From positions 1 through 64,000 of the forward strand of contig JACKAZ010000007.1 of assembly GCA_020634795.1 (NCBI GenBank): a stretch of DNA of 64,000 nt, read 5' to 3'. Within the stretch, counting starts at the first letter, position 1. Each line of letters opens with the position of its first letter. Position numbers and translations under genes: made by a program. Below, piece by piece: positions 24,746-34,297 of the stretch. The notes under the pieces are model-generated. The model worked only from the letters and a program-made list of their open reading frames with translations. It was not told where the DNA came from and made no database searches. The DNA is from Ardenticatenales bacterium. GTDB lineage: Bacteria > Chloroflexota > Anaerolineae > Ardenticatenales > Ardenticatenaceae.

Positions 24746-25600
24746 TCACGCTCTCTTTGGTGCGTAATGCATGTCTACGATGCCTTGTAACCACTCGGCC
24801 TCCCCAGGCACGTTTTCGGCCAACCGCACTGCTGCAACGAGTCCCATCCAGCCGTCAACGGCCTGGGCTGCTATCTCCGAATAGCGAAGATATTCAGTCA
24901 GGTAGCTTTTCGCAAGAAAGCGCTTCAGCCTCCTCACGAAGGATCGCAGGATGGGCGCAAGGTCGTCAGGGAGGGTCGGGGCACTGAGGATCAGATAGGT
25001 GCGTGCGACATCCCCTGCGGGCGTCCCTGCGTAACAGTCATTCCAATCGATGACGATAGGCCCGTTCTTGCTAAGCAGGATATTGTCGGGGTGAAAGTCG
25101 CCATGGCAGAGTTGTGTCCCACTGACAGAACGGGACAACGCTGCTCGTACAGGCTCGTAACGATCGCCGAGCTGCGACTTGACACGCGCAAGTGTAGCTG
25201 CGAAACGTTCCGTTTCGTCGGGTAACTCGCTCACCCCATGGGCATGGATGGCCAGATGTTCACGGGCCAATATCCGCGCACAACTGCGGGCTGACAAGGG
25301 ATTGCGTTGGAGCCGTTCCACCATCGAGCGCCCCGCGATGTACTCGTAGCGGATCCCGGGACGTCCCGCTTGCGTTTCGAGGCCGTGACAACGTGGGACG
25401 TTGAGGCCCAACCGATTGACGATTTCCATCCTTGCCACTTCGTGGCGGGCCTTCGCCTCGTCCGTCGGCTCAAAAAAGAGCTTGAGCACCGTCTTTGCGT
25501 CGACCCGAAACAGCTCTGCGGTTCTGCCTTTGCCGATCAACTCAGCATCATACTTGGACATATCACCGTTGGCATGGGATGACCCGTAGGGCGAACTCAT
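24746..25600 (-). CDS. APH-family phosphotransferase (chromosomal)
   Basis: The 284-residue kinase-like protein opens with LIGKGRTAELFRVDAKTVLKLFF (N-lobe with the VLKLFF strand). The catalytic loop is QLCHGDFHPDNILLSKNGPIVIDWNDCYAGTPAGDVARTYLIL. It is a GC-rich counterpart of the cassette gene at 1231-2025: the same N-lobe GRTAE motif, catalytic loop and C-terminal VAAVRLAENV. Substrate unknown. The start may be the ATG at 25600 (RBS AAAGAGA) or 25561 (MSKYDAEL), which fits the family length better. Downstream of it lies a decayed thiolase stub. Confidence 0.82.
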   Translation of the reverse strand: MSSPYGSSHANGDMSKYDAELIGKGRTAELFRVDAKTVLKLFFEPTDEAKARHEVARMEIVNRLGLNVPRCHGLETQAGRPGIRYEYIAGRSMVERLQRNPLSARSCARILAREHLAIHAHGVSELPDETERFAATLARVKSQLGDRYEPVRAALSRSVSGTQLCHGDFHPDNILLSKNGPIVIDWNDCYAGTPAGDVARTYLILSAPTLPDDLAPILRSFVRRLKRFLAKSYLTEYLRYSEIAAQAVDGWMGLVAAVRLAENVPGEAEWLQGIVDMHYAPKRA

Positions 25601-25676
25601 TCTCTTTCATCCAGTGTCTGCTTTTGTCGTGGCGGGTGATTCTTCTGATTATCACCCCGGTTCGGACACTTCTACA

Positions 25677-25882
25677 CCGCCTCCACGATGAGGGCGGCCC
25701 CTTGCCCCACGCCGACACACATCGTCGCCAAGCCGTAGCGCACCGCCGGACGACGTTGCATTTCATGGATCAGCGTTGTGAGGATGCGGGCGCCGGAGCA
25801 GCCCAGCGGGTGGCCCAAGGCAATCGCGCCGCCGTTGACGTTGGTGATCGCGGGGTCCAGACCCAGCATCTCCATGCAGGCC
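25677..25882 (-). repeat. Stranded thiolase 3' end (direct repeat B, left)
   Basis: These 206 bp match 28095-28300 with one visible mismatch and encode the last about 67 residues of the thiolase (EMLGLDPAITNVNGGAIALGH to AALIVEAV). The frame ends in TAG at 25672. It lacks a start and the rest of the gene. It sits exactly against the restriction-endonuclease stop codon (25883-25885). This is probably the original 3' end of the thiolase gene, displaced when the R-M unit was inserted. Confidence 0.92.
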
Positions 25883-27007
25883 TCAAAGAGACTCAGTGCT
25901 TTCTACGGCCGATCGAATATCGCGAACAAACGATGACATCGGACGCAGAATAGTAGAAAGCTCTGGATTATTGGCGTGCATTTGGTAAAAATGCGAGCTG
26001 TCAGGTACATAGACGACGCCGCGACTTTCGCCAATAGCTTCAACTTTTGCCACACTGAGATCGCCGGGTAGGGTTATAACGTGCCATGTGCTCTTGATCC
26101 TAGACTCGTCTAGAATGCCTGCATTGAGGGTTGCCGCCTGTTTCCATCGCTCTCTAAGGGTCCTTTTGCATGACACACCTATTCTCCATCCTGAGGGCAG
26201 TGTGATTAGTTTGTCTACCTCAAATGCGGACTTGACATGGTCGGGGGCATCAGAGAAGTCTTCTACCTCAAAATGATCTAGTATCACACCCGTCACATCT
26301 TCCAAACTCCTACCAGCTCTTGCAGGTCGAACACCTCTTGACAAACGGCGCTCAAACTCCTGAACAAACGCCGTAAGGGCTTGATCAGCGTCTAGTTGTT
26401 TTATGGATTGTTCTTCGAGCATCTCCTCCAAAGTTTTACGAAGAATTCTGAAGCCTGTAACTACTTGTACACGCTCTGTTCTCATGCTTCCCATTCGCCC
26501 CGCTTTATCCCACATCTCGATGACGCTTGCAAGAGCGGCTTCGCCTTCTTCTCCAAGATATGCACGGATCATCGTCTCTGCAATCTCACGATCGCTAGAG
26601 GGTACCTGATCAATCAGCAAGTTAGTAGGAACAATCACATGTTCAATTGTGAACTTGAACACTTGTAAATCTTTGGGGGAATCGATCCACGCATCGAGTT
26701 CTTCCACGAGCCTTTCGATCTTGGCGGCAACTTTTGTGCCGGGCTTGTGTACTCTTCTCAAGAAGACTTTTATTCCCGTCAGTGCAGCGGCAAGATCGAA
26801 TGGAACCGCATCGAAGGCGAGCGAAATAAGCTGGACTAGCTGCAACATCTCTCTACTTTTACCGCCAATGCCACCAAACTCTGAATTTACTAGCATGCGT
26901 GCAAACCAATAGACCTTGTCAAAGGGGCTATCCAACGCATCCACGAATTTAGACTCGCCTTCGTAGAGTATCCGCGATTCGGCAATGGGCTTCGGAGTTT
27001 GCCCCAT
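25883..27007 (-). CDS. Putative type II restriction endonuclease
   Basis: The 374-residue partner of the methyltransferase begins MGQTPKPIAESRILYEGE. It has a helical N-terminal part, and a C-terminal region that looks like a PD-(D/E)xK nuclease: SAFEVDKLITLPSGWRIGVSCKRTLRERWKQAA, with the acidic residue in FEVDK and the C-K pair after a strand, followed by STWHVITL. Specificity cannot be read. It starts 2 bp after the methyltransferase stop with GAGGAG inside the methyltransferase tail as RBS, so the two are one operon. It is AT-richer than the flanks. Assignment rests on context plus the weak motif. Confidence 0.7.
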   Translation of the reverse strand: MGQTPKPIAESRILYEGESKFVDALDSPFDKVYWFARMLVNSEFGGIGGKSREMLQLVQLISLAFDAVPFDLAAALTGIKVFLRRVHKPGTKVAAKIERLVEELDAWIDSPKDLQVFKFTIEHVIVPTNLLIDQVPSSDREIAETMIRAYLGEEGEAALASVIEMWDKAGRMGSMRTERVQVVTGFRILRKTLEEMLEEQSIKQLDADQALTAFVQEFERRLSRGVRPARAGRSLEDVTGVILDHFEVEDFSDAPDHVKSAFEVDKLITLPSGWRIGVSCKRTLRERWKQAATLNAGILDESRIKSTWHVITLPGDLSVAKVEAIGESRGVVYVPDSSHFYQMHANNPELSTILRPMSSFVRDIRSAVESTESL

Positions 27008-27009
27008 GA

Positions 27010-27966
27010 TTACTCCTCGGGTTTCCAAAAATCGAGAATATACTCAAAAGTCGTCCCCATGGTGATGTAATTACTTGGCCATCCAAAAATACCCACCCTA
27101 TTCACGATGTTAGTACGATCCCAAATGATTGTGTTTCGGAGTTCATATCCTCTTTTTCTCAGTTCTTCAACGATAGCTATATGCAACGTGATCCTCTGAT
27201 TCTTCCACCACATATCGGGGACATTGATGACACAATGACCTTTCGGCCTTAATAGAGGTAAAAGGCGCTCAAAAATATTACCCATCGCTTGAGTGTATTC
27301 ATCCATCGCCATAGTCCCAAGATCTCGCGAATTCTGTGAGTATTGCTCCACCTTGTCGAATTGATCATTCTGCCTTTGATCGCCTCTTCGCGATTTATTC
27401 TTTCGCTTCCTGTTTAAGAGGTTTGCATATGGGGGTGAGGTCCAAATCAACGTGACTGATTCCGGCGCGAAGTATTGATCGATATTAAGCGCATCATCTT
27501 GAATACCTATCTGTCGCGTGGTATCTAGTCGATTGAGCAGATCGGTATTTTGTCGTACTCGGTCTTCACCCACTTGTAAGTAGCGCTCCTGTAGATCAAA
27601 GCCTACAGCGTGTCGGTTCAAGTCTTGTGCAGCGACCAATGTCGTACCAGCTCCAACAAAGGGGTCCAACACAATTTCCCCTTCATGAGAAAATAATTCG
27701 ATGACTTTAGATGCCAATTGTAGTGGAAATGTTGCAGGATGGATGCTTTTGTCTCTCAGATCTCGACTCTCATAGTAAAACTGCCAGACGCCGATCTGGC
27801 TCTTTAGCCATTCTTTCGCAGTCATGCAATTGAGATGATTGGACTTGCAATCGCATGATTTTTGTGAATTCAAAGGAAGTTGGCGCTGATACCAATGATC
27901 ATTCGGTGAGATTACAAAAGGGAGGACTTGGGAATTGATCTCGCTAACGGTAGATGTTGATCTCAT
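27010..27966 (-). CDS. DNA methyltransferase, probably N4-cytosine, of a type II R-M system
   Basis: The 318-residue N4/N6 DNA methyltransferase (PF01555) has motif I as LDPFVGAGTTLVAAQDLNRHAVGFDL (about residues 99-124) and, downstream, motif IV as IWTSPPYANLLNRKRK. TSPPY, rather than DPPY, favours N4-cytosine methylation. FERLLPLLRPKGHCVINVPDMW is the typical late block. It protects host DNA from the co-transcribed endonuclease at 25883. It is AT-rich relative to neighbours. Flanking thiolase repeats show it entered as a unit. Confidence 0.9.
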   Translation of the reverse strand: MRSTSTVSEINSQVLPFVISPNDHWYQRQLPLNSQKSCDCKSNHLNCMTAKEWLKSQIGVWQFYYESRDLRDKSIHPATFPLQLASKVIELFSHEGEIVLDPFVGAGTTLVAAQDLNRHAVGFDLQERYLQVGEDRVRQNTDLLNRLDTTRQIGIQDDALNIDQYFAPESVTLIWTSPPYANLLNRKRKNKSRRGDQRQNDQFDKVEQYSQNSRDLGTMAMDEYTQAMGNIFERLLPLLRPKGHCVINVPDMWWKNQRITLHIAIVEELRKRGYELRNTIIWDRTNIVNRVGIFGWPSNYITMGTTFEYILDFWKPEE

Positions 27967-28086
27967 GGTGCCTACTTTGCCTTTCTATACCAGTACTGGC
28001 GACTGGAGCGTAATCATCGATTTTTCCAGTATAGAGTACTGCTGCGTCGCTATCTTGCAACTGATTGAGGATAGGGAACTTTCTCT

Positions 28087-29310
<1,224 letters not shown>

Positions 29311-29756
29311 GGCAGGGGGCCTCTTGGTTTGTGATGGTTTCGGTTGACAGCGGGGGTCTTGTTAGAGGAGATAGAGATAGCGAATGGAGAATAGCAGATG
29401 GGGAGCTGTTGGGAATCGTTTCACCGCTCTGCCATCGAGCATCGAGCATCGACATGCATCGATACTTTCAAAGTTTTGCAATGACTCCTATGCACCATGT
29501 CCCTTGCACCATTTTCATCCTTTTGGTGGGCTTACTTATGAGTTGCTGGCCAACTTATACCCATTCTCATAGACAATTGTGGATGTGGAATGGACGGTGT
29601 AACCGTGGGGCGGGGATTTTAATCCCCGCTGGAGGGCCTGTCGGCCAAGGGGCCTGCCTGCGCAGGCCCCTTCTTGGCTGTTACCATTGATCGATGTGGC
29701 ACAATCAACCTTCCGATTGGGTATTATTCGAGCTTATCGTACTCTTCTGGCTCCAC
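29311..29756. other. Intergenic region with dispersed repeats
   Basis: It carries a partial copy of the TTTCACCGCTCTGCC motif found beside the tandem arrays (29427-29442). At 29606-29680 is a member of the palindromic family built around a GGGGATTTTAATCCCC core followed by GCCTGCGCAGGC. No gene is seen. Confidence 0.5.
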
Positions 29757-29963
29757 CTACGGTGCTTTGGCTAACACGGCAAGATAAGCGTCTCGACTGC
29801 CCTTTTCGCCTCGCGCTTTCAAGTAGTCTACTGTCCGTAGGGCGGCGACTTTTTCGGCCACCGCGAGCGTAATAAGCTGATTCATGGAGGTGTTATTGGA
29901 TTCAGCAAGCTCTCTCACTTCATTGTGAAGGGCATCCGGTAACCGTACACTTAAGGTGCTCAT
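29757..29963 (-). CDS. Ribbon-helix-helix antitoxin
   Basis: The 68-residue CopG/HicB-type RHH protein begins MSTLSVRLPDALHNEVRELAESNNTSMNQLITLAVAEKVAAL, the classic RHH strand-helix-helix used to bind DNA. The tail (YLKARGEKGSRDAYLAVLAKAP) should wrap the toxin. It has the strong RBS GGAGGAGAGG directly before the ATG. It lies 9 bp downstream of the PIN toxin gene; the toxin-first order is the same as at 33304-34067. Confidence 0.85.
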   Translation of the reverse strand: MSTLSVRLPDALHNEVRELAESNNTSMNQLITLAVAEKVAALRTVDYLKARGEKGSRDAYLAVLAKAP

Positions 29964-29972
29964 CCTCTCCTC

Positions 29973-30392
29973 CTATCCTAGGATTTTTAGGAATTCTTTT
30001 GGTGTGATGGCTTGGATTCCGAATAACGAGGATTCCTCAAAGTCCCTAACGTTATAGGTGACAATAAAATTAGACCGTCCTGTGACTGCTAGTTCCAACA
30101 ACATCTCATCGTCCGGATCGCGCAATGTTGGCCGCCATAGAAAAAAGACCTCATGGATATTGGCAATACCACCAAGGTAGTTCAAGAGTTCTTCGATATT
30201 CTCTTGAGTGACAAATAAATGGGGGAGTTGTCGGCGCAATAGCGCTTCATATTCTAAAAATACAGGTACTGAGAGATGGATGTCGAATAATCCTGTGCCC
30301 ACTAACTGTAGCAGTTGATTGGATGCACCCAACTGCGAACGAAGCGCGGAAAATAAAACATTTGTATCTATCACGATGGAATATAGGGACAT
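29973..30392 (-). CDS. PIN-domain toxin
   Basis: The 139-residue PIN RNase (TIGR00305-like) begins SLYSIVIDTNVLFSALRS with the first Asp. The second acidic cluster is RDPDDEMLLELAV, and the last is NFIVTYNVRDFEESSLFGI. It is the toxin of the pair with the RHH protein at 29757. The start at 30392 gives the family length; a TACAAT box 10 bp upstream and no RBS suggest a nearly leaderless message. It begins 20 bp after the PaaI-like stop, inserted within the catabolic cluster. Confidence 0.85.
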   Translation of the reverse strand: MSLYSIVIDTNVLFSALRSQLGASNQLLQLVGTGLFDIHLSVPVFLEYEALLRRQLPHLFVTQENIEELLNYLGGIANIHEVFFLWRPTLRDPDDEMLLELAVTGRSNFIVTYNVRDFEESSLFGIQAITPKEFLKILG

Positions 30393-30411
30393 GATGGTAT
30401 TGTATGCAATA

Positions 30412-30840
30412 CTACGTCTCTGCCAACTCCACAAACGGTTCCCGCGTGCGGTAGACGACCGCCTGACAGGTAGCGACAAGCGTGCCCCCTTGGTCGACGA
30501 CGGTCATGGCGTAGCCCGCGGTGCGGCCCCCGGCCCGTTGTTCGTCGACGGTGGCGATCAGGTGATCGCCCGGGCGGGTGGCACTGTGGAAGGTGACGTT
30601 GACGTTAAGCGCCAAATGGACGCGGTTGTGGGCATGGGTCGCCGCGGCCAGCGCGGCTTCGGCCAGCGCCATGATGGTGCCACCGTGCGTCAGCCCGTGT
30701 GGGCCACAATGCTCAGGGCGCACGGTCAGCGACATGCGGGCGTGGCCCGCGCTAACCTCGTCCAGCGCGGCGCCGATCCAGTTGGCGAAGGGGTCGGCGG
30801 CAAGCGCGTCGCGTAGTTCGGGCGACAGATCAGCGCTCAT
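30412..30840 (-). CDS. paaI: PaaI-like hotdog thioesterase
   Basis: The 142-residue hotdog-fold acyl-CoA thioesterase hydrolyses stalled (hydroxy)phenylacetyl- or other acyl-CoAs in aerobic phenylacetate-type breakdown. The signature is HCGPHGLTHGGTIMALAEAALAAATHAH. The usual Asp of LAD is Glu here. NVNVTFHSATRPGDHLIATV follows as the central strand set. It overlaps the dehydrogenase gene upstream by 11 bp, so is translationally coupled. The precise substrate is inferred from the cluster. Confidence 0.85.
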   Translation of the reverse strand: MSADLSPELRDALAADPFANWIGAALDEVSAGHARMSLTVRPEHCGPHGLTHGGTIMALAEAALAAATHAHNRVHLALNVNVTFHSATRPGDHLIATVDEQRAGGRTAGYAMTVVDQGGTLVATCQAVVYRTREPFVELAET

Positions 30841-31498
30841 GAAAGCCTTCTAGCCGACGGGCCAAGCCACTCACGACCCGCGAGGGCGCGTACCGTTCGC
30901 CCTCGATGCGCTGTAGGGCGCGTAAGATGCGATCGACCTCTTCCAACCCGATCAGGTTGGCCCATGTCAGCGGGCCGCGCGGCCAGTTGGTGCCCAATTG
31001 CATCGCAAGATCGATATCTTCCTCCGACGCCACGCGCTCTTGCAGGGCGTACGCCGCTTCGTTGATGAGCGTACAAACCACACGCGGCATCACACCCGCG
31101 ACGCTGTCGCCAATCGCCACCGGTTCCAGATCGAGGGCGCGCCAAAAGTCTTCGGCCCGTTGCATGGCGGCGGCACTACTTTGTGGCGCGGCCATCAGTT
31201 CCACCCTGTGGTTCAGCGGCGGAAGCAGGGCGAAGCCGACGAATTGCGATGTCTTTACCGTGGCCGCAATCTCGCTGGCCGACATGGTGAGCGCCGCGCC
31301 GAGCAAGGTGGCAGCCGGGTAATCGGCGGCGGCCCGTTGCAGTGTGGCGCAGACAGAGCCACCGTGGACTTCCGCGGCCACCACGACCTCGGGGGCGATG
31401 CCGCTATCGTCGTCAACGAGCGTCACCCCTTCGCGTTGCGCGATCCGCTCACGCAGGGCGTGGGCCAGCGATGAGCTTCCGACAAGCAGAACGTTCAT
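30830..31498 (-). CDS. 3-hydroxyacyl-CoA dehydrogenase-like protein (C-terminal domain type)
   Basis: The 222-residue protein has a reduced N-terminal Rossmann-like part (NVLLVGSSSLAHALRERIA) without the full GxGxxG. A 3HCDH C-terminal domain follows: DLEPVAIGDSVAGVMPRVVCTLINEAAYALQERVASEEDIDLAMQLGTNWPRGPLTWANLIGLEEV. This matches short dehydrogenase-like proteins found in phenylacetate clusters. NAD binding is doubtful because of the incomplete nucleotide motif. It overlaps the genes on both sides (4 bp and 11 bp), so it is the middle gene of a three-gene operon. Confidence 0.78.
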   Translation of the reverse strand: MNVLLVGSSSLAHALRERIAQREGVTLVDDDSGIAPEVVVAAEVHGGSVCATLQRAAADYPAATLLGAALTMSASEIAATVKTSQFVGFALLPPLNHRVELMAAPQSSAAAMQRAEDFWRALDLEPVAIGDSVAGVMPRVVCTLINEAAYALQERVASEEDIDLAMQLGTNWPRGPLTWANLIGLEEVDRILRALQRIEGERYAPSRVVSGLARRLEGFHER

Positions 31499-32106
31499 CC
31501 TCCTTCCTCCGCCAGTTCCCGCACCCGCTCAATGATGGCGCGCAGTTGGTCGGGCGGACGGGTTCCGCTGACCAGATATTGGTTGTCGAAGATGAAAGCG
31601 GGGACGCCACTGACCCCCTGCTGCTGCGCCAGTTCCGTTTCGGCGCGCACCTCTTCCCAGCCGACCTCAGCCTGAAGCCGCTCGCGCAATGCCGCCCCAT
31701 CAACCCCGACCGATTCCGCGATGGCGACCAGATCATCATGTTGGCTGATCTTATAATCGCCGGACCAGTGGCCCGCGAAAAGGGCCTCGTGAAAGGCAGC
31801 CGCTTGTTCGGGCGCAAGGCCCTGTACGATCTTGTAGGCTTGGTGGGCGGGCCGCGAATCAATGCCGAAACGCAGGGCGCGTAGATCGAGGCCGTATTCC
31901 TCCGCCATCCGCCGCGTCTGCGGCCAATGTTCCTCGATGCGTGCTTTGTAGGCGGGCGGGGGTTCCTCGCCCCCTGCCCGAAGCTCGTAGGCACGCCACT
32001 CGATATCGAGCGGTTGTTCGGCGGCCACCTGTTGCAGGCTGGCATAGCCCATGTAGCAGTAGGGGCAGACGTAATCGGAGTAAACGGTGATGTGGGTCAT
32101 AGGCAT
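31495..32106 (-). CDS. DsbA-family oxidoreductase (FrnE-like)
   Basis: The 203-residue thioredoxin-fold protein of the DsbA/FrnE group begins MTHITVYSDYVCPYCYMGYASL with an active-site C-P-Y-C. The helical insertion follows, then GVSGVPAFIFDNQYLVSGTRPPDQL with the cis-Pro loop. It lacks a signal peptide, so is cytoplasmic. It is the first gene of the coupled operon ending at 30412. The ATG could be 32106 or 32100. Confidence 0.88.
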   Translation of the reverse strand: MPMTHITVYSDYVCPYCYMGYASLQQVAAEQPLDIEWRAYELRAGGEEPPPAYKARIEEHWPQTRRMAEEYGLDLRALRFGIDSRPAHQAYKIVQGLAPEQAAAFHEALFAGHWSGDYKISQHDDLVAIAESVGVDGAALRERLQAEVGWEEVRAETELAQQQGVSGVPAFIFDNQYLVSGTRPPDQLRAIIERVRELAEEGG

Positions 32107-32419
32107 CGCGCTTTCAGGTGGGCGTGGGACATGGAAAATGGAGAATGGAACCTCATGCGCCGATGCGCACTACAGGTGATGAATATGGCGAATAACGATG
32201 TCGGGGTGTGCGGGGGTATGGGTGAACTGGCTAGTACACGTGGGCCATCACGGGAGGCGCTAGGCTCCCATGCACCATGTACCATGCCCCATGCGCCACA
32301 CCGTGGTTGATATGATTGATACGAAAAGGGTGCAACGGATCTTGTTATGTGCGATCCTACTTTGCCCCTTGCACCTTTTGCCTTGCCACCGTTCTCTCTA
32401 TTCGTCTCGGAAGAACGGC
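32107..32419. other. Intergenic region, no gene seen
   Basis: The 313 bp contains scattered ATGGAGAATGG-type words related to the 7-bp arrays and repeated CATGCACCATG-like words at 32270-32300. No conserved frame is present. Confidence 0.4.
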
Positions 32420-33283
32420 TTACTCGTCGCCATACCACCCGCGCCCCGTCTTTTTGCCGAGGTGGCCGCTTGCGACTTGCTGACGTTGGCGCTCGCTCGG
32501 CTCGAAGCGGGGGGCGTGGTCGAAGGCCTCGTAGACGCTTTGGGAGGCGGCGTAGTTGATGTCGATGCCGATCAGGTCTTGCAGCTCGAACGGCCCCATG
32601 CGGAAGCCGCCCGCTTCGCGGTAGATCCGGTCGATGGTCTCGATATCGGCGACACCTTCTTCTAGCAGCCGCAGCCCTTCCAAGTGGAAGGGGCGCGCCA
32701 CGCGGTTGACGATGAAGCCGGGGGTGTCTTGGGTGCGGACGGGTCGTTTGCCGAGCGCCTTCGCCAGCGCGATCGTTGTCTCGACAACCTGCTCGCTGCT
32801 TTCGCTGCCCGCCACGACTTCGACCAGCGGCATGAGCGCGGGCGGGTTGAAGAAGTGCATCCCCACGACCCGTTCGGGGTGGTCGGTCGCGGCGGCGATC
32901 TCGCTAACGCTGAGGGTGGAGGTGTTGCTGGCAAGGATCGCTTCGTCGCTCAGCCGCGCCTCCAAATCCTTGAAGATCCGTTGCTTCAGTTCGATGCGTT
33001 CGGGCGCGGCCTCCACGACGAACTGCGCGGTGGCCGCATCGTCCAGATCGCTGCTAACGCGCAGACGGGCGATGCTTTGCGCGGCCTCGTCATGGCTGAG
33101 CTTGCCCTTTTCGGCGAGCCGGTTGATGAAATAGCTGATGCGTTCGTGAGCCGTGGCCAACACATCACGATTCACATCGTAAAGCAACGTCTGATAGCCA
33201 TGTTGGGCCGCGAGCTGGGCGATGCCCGCGCCCATCGTGCCCGCGCCGATCACGGCGATGTGGTGGATGTCGGTGTGGTGCAT
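32420..33283 (-). CDS. 3-hydroxybutyryl/3-hydroxyacyl-CoA dehydrogenase
   Basis: The 287-residue enzyme oxidises 3-hydroxyacyl-CoA with NAD(P). The N-terminal Rossmann motif is IGAGTMGAGIAQLAAQHGYQTLLYD. Further features are the catalytic region ILASNTSTLSVSEIAAATDHPERVVGMHFFNPP (HFFNP) and C-terminal dimer helices ending HLGKKTGRGWYGDE. Its first about 130 coding bases plus upstream sequence are repeated at 34134-34292 beyond the PIN/RHH module, so its present 5' region appears to have come with that insertion. Function fits the neighbouring thiolase and hydratases. Confidence 0.92.
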   Translation of the reverse strand: MHHTDIHHIAVIGAGTMGAGIAQLAAQHGYQTLLYDVNRDVLATAHERISYFINRLAEKGKLSHDEAAQSIARLRVSSDLDDAATAQFVVEAAPERIELKQRIFKDLEARLSDEAILASNTSTLSVSEIAAATDHPERVVGMHFFNPPALMPLVEVVAGSESSEQVVETTIALAKALGKRPVRTQDTPGFIVNRVARPFHLEGLRLLEEGVADIETIDRIYREAGGFRMGPFELQDLIGIDINYAASQSVYEAFDHAPRFEPSERQRQQVASGHLGKKTGRGWYGDE

Positions 33284-33308
33284 GGTGCGCTCCGAATGAG
33301 ACTCTACA
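33150..33308 (-). repeat. Hydroxyacyl-CoA dehydrogenase 5' end, direct repeat C, left copy
   Basis: These 159 bp cover the dehydrogenase start and 25 bp upstream and match 34134-34292 at about 92% (13 differences counted). The stop codon of the RHH antitoxin (33304-33306) lies inside the repeat, so the module and the repeat are joined without a gap. Confidence 0.85.
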
Positions 33309-33642
33309 GTATCTCAGCTACGTTTGCTGATTTGCTAATTTTTGCCTGAGCTTGTGCAATGAGAGCAGCTTCATCCTCATTAGGTGTATCCTGATCCCTG
33401 TTTGCCAGAAATGCCTCGGCCACAGAGCGATCCGGTGCACCTAGCTGTTCCAGAAGCGCCTCGAAGCGCTTTCGCTGCTGTTGTATCTCGGACTCAGGCA
33501 GCAGTTGGATTGTAACCGCAGATGAGACTGACTGCGTCAATGAATAGACCACATACTGATTTAACGAAACTCCTTCTATTCTCGCTTGTGCCTCTAATTG
33601 TTGATGAAGACTGTCTGGTAGTCTTACAGTAAAGCGTCCCAT
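33304..33642 (-). CDS. Ribbon-helix-helix antitoxin with long tail
   Basis: The 112-residue protein begins with an RHH part (MGRFTVRLPDSLHQQLEAQARIEGVSLNQYVVYSLTQSV). An extended tail follows containing QLLPESEIQQQRKRFEALLEQLG and ending SKSANVAEIL. The QLLPE..QQQR.RF.AL block also ends the DUF433 protein at 34298, suggesting a shared toxin-binding segment. The second of two tandem ATGs is chosen because AGGAGG is four bases before it. The start overlaps the toxin stop. Confidence 0.82.
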   Translation of the reverse strand: MGRFTVRLPDSLHQQLEAQARIEGVSLNQYVVYSLTQSVSSAVTIQLLPESEIQQQRKRFEALLEQLGAPDRSVAEAFLANRDQDTPNEDEAALIAQAQAKISKSANVAEIL

Positions 33643-34067
33643 CATTCCTCCTGTTGTGCCAAGAAGCTCAAGAACTGGAAGGGTGTCATTACCCTCAGTC
33701 CTAATGTGGTTTGTGCCAGACGAAAGTCTTTGATGTTCGATGTAACAAGAATGGCGTTGGCATTCAGTACGCAATCAATCACAAACTCATCACTCGGATC
33801 TGGAGAGCTTGGACGCCATCGATAGTAGATGACGATTTCTTCTGCCATTGAGAGTAATGTCGCGAGCGTGATACGAGCCGTTTCTAGACGATGTGGCGAC
33901 AACTTTCTCGCCATAACATCCGCGTATTCGTACGCTAAGGCATCACTAACGCACACTTGCAGCAAGCCCGCGAACCATGCGTTAATTATTGTGCCAGCCA
34001 ATCCAGCTTGTTTTGTCAAACCCTCAAATACGACATTCGTGTCCAGCACGACTCTAATCGGAGTCAT
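33642..34067 (-). CDS. PIN-domain toxin (TIGR00305-like)
   Basis: The 141-residue PIN RNase begins MTPIRVVLDTNVVFEGLTK (first Asp). RPSSPDPSDEFVIDCVLNANAILVTSNIKDFRLAQ provides the other acidic residues. It precedes and overlaps its RHH antitoxin. Immediately upstream is the displaced dehydrogenase 5' fragment. Confidence 0.87.
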   Translation of the reverse strand: MTPIRVVLDTNVVFEGLTKQAGLAGTIINAWFAGLLQVCVSDALAYEYADVMARKLSPHRLETARITLATLLSMAEEIVIYYRWRPSSPDPSDEFVIDCVLNANAILVTSNIKDFRLAQTTLGLRVMTPFQFLSFLAQQEE

Positions 34068-34133
34068 GACACTAATATAGCACCAAATACGGTGCTATTG
34101 CAAGATGATCTTGGTGTGGACGGGTGCTCGCGG

Positions 34134-34292
34134 GCCGTGGCCAGCACGTCGCTATTCACATCGTAAAGCAAGGTCTGGTAGCTATGTTGGGCCGGGAGCT
34201 GGGCGATGCCCGCGCCCATTGTGCCCGCGCCGATCACGGCGATGTGGTGAATGTCAATGTGGTGCATGGTGCGCTCCGAACGAGACTCTACA
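34134..34292 (-). repeat. Stranded dehydrogenase 5' end (direct repeat C, right)
   Basis: This encodes MHHIDIHHIAVIGAGTMGAGIAQLPAQHSYQTLLYDVNSDVLATA and then breaks into the PIN-toxin promoter region. It is probably the original start of the dehydrogenase gene, cut off by the PIN/RHH insertion. It is separated from the left copy by 984 bp. Confidence 0.85.
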
Positions 34293-34297
34293 ATTTG

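Noticed and set aside
25672..25875. Short independent thiolase C-terminal protein
   Set aside because: It has no start region of its own and is the stranded half of direct repeat B.
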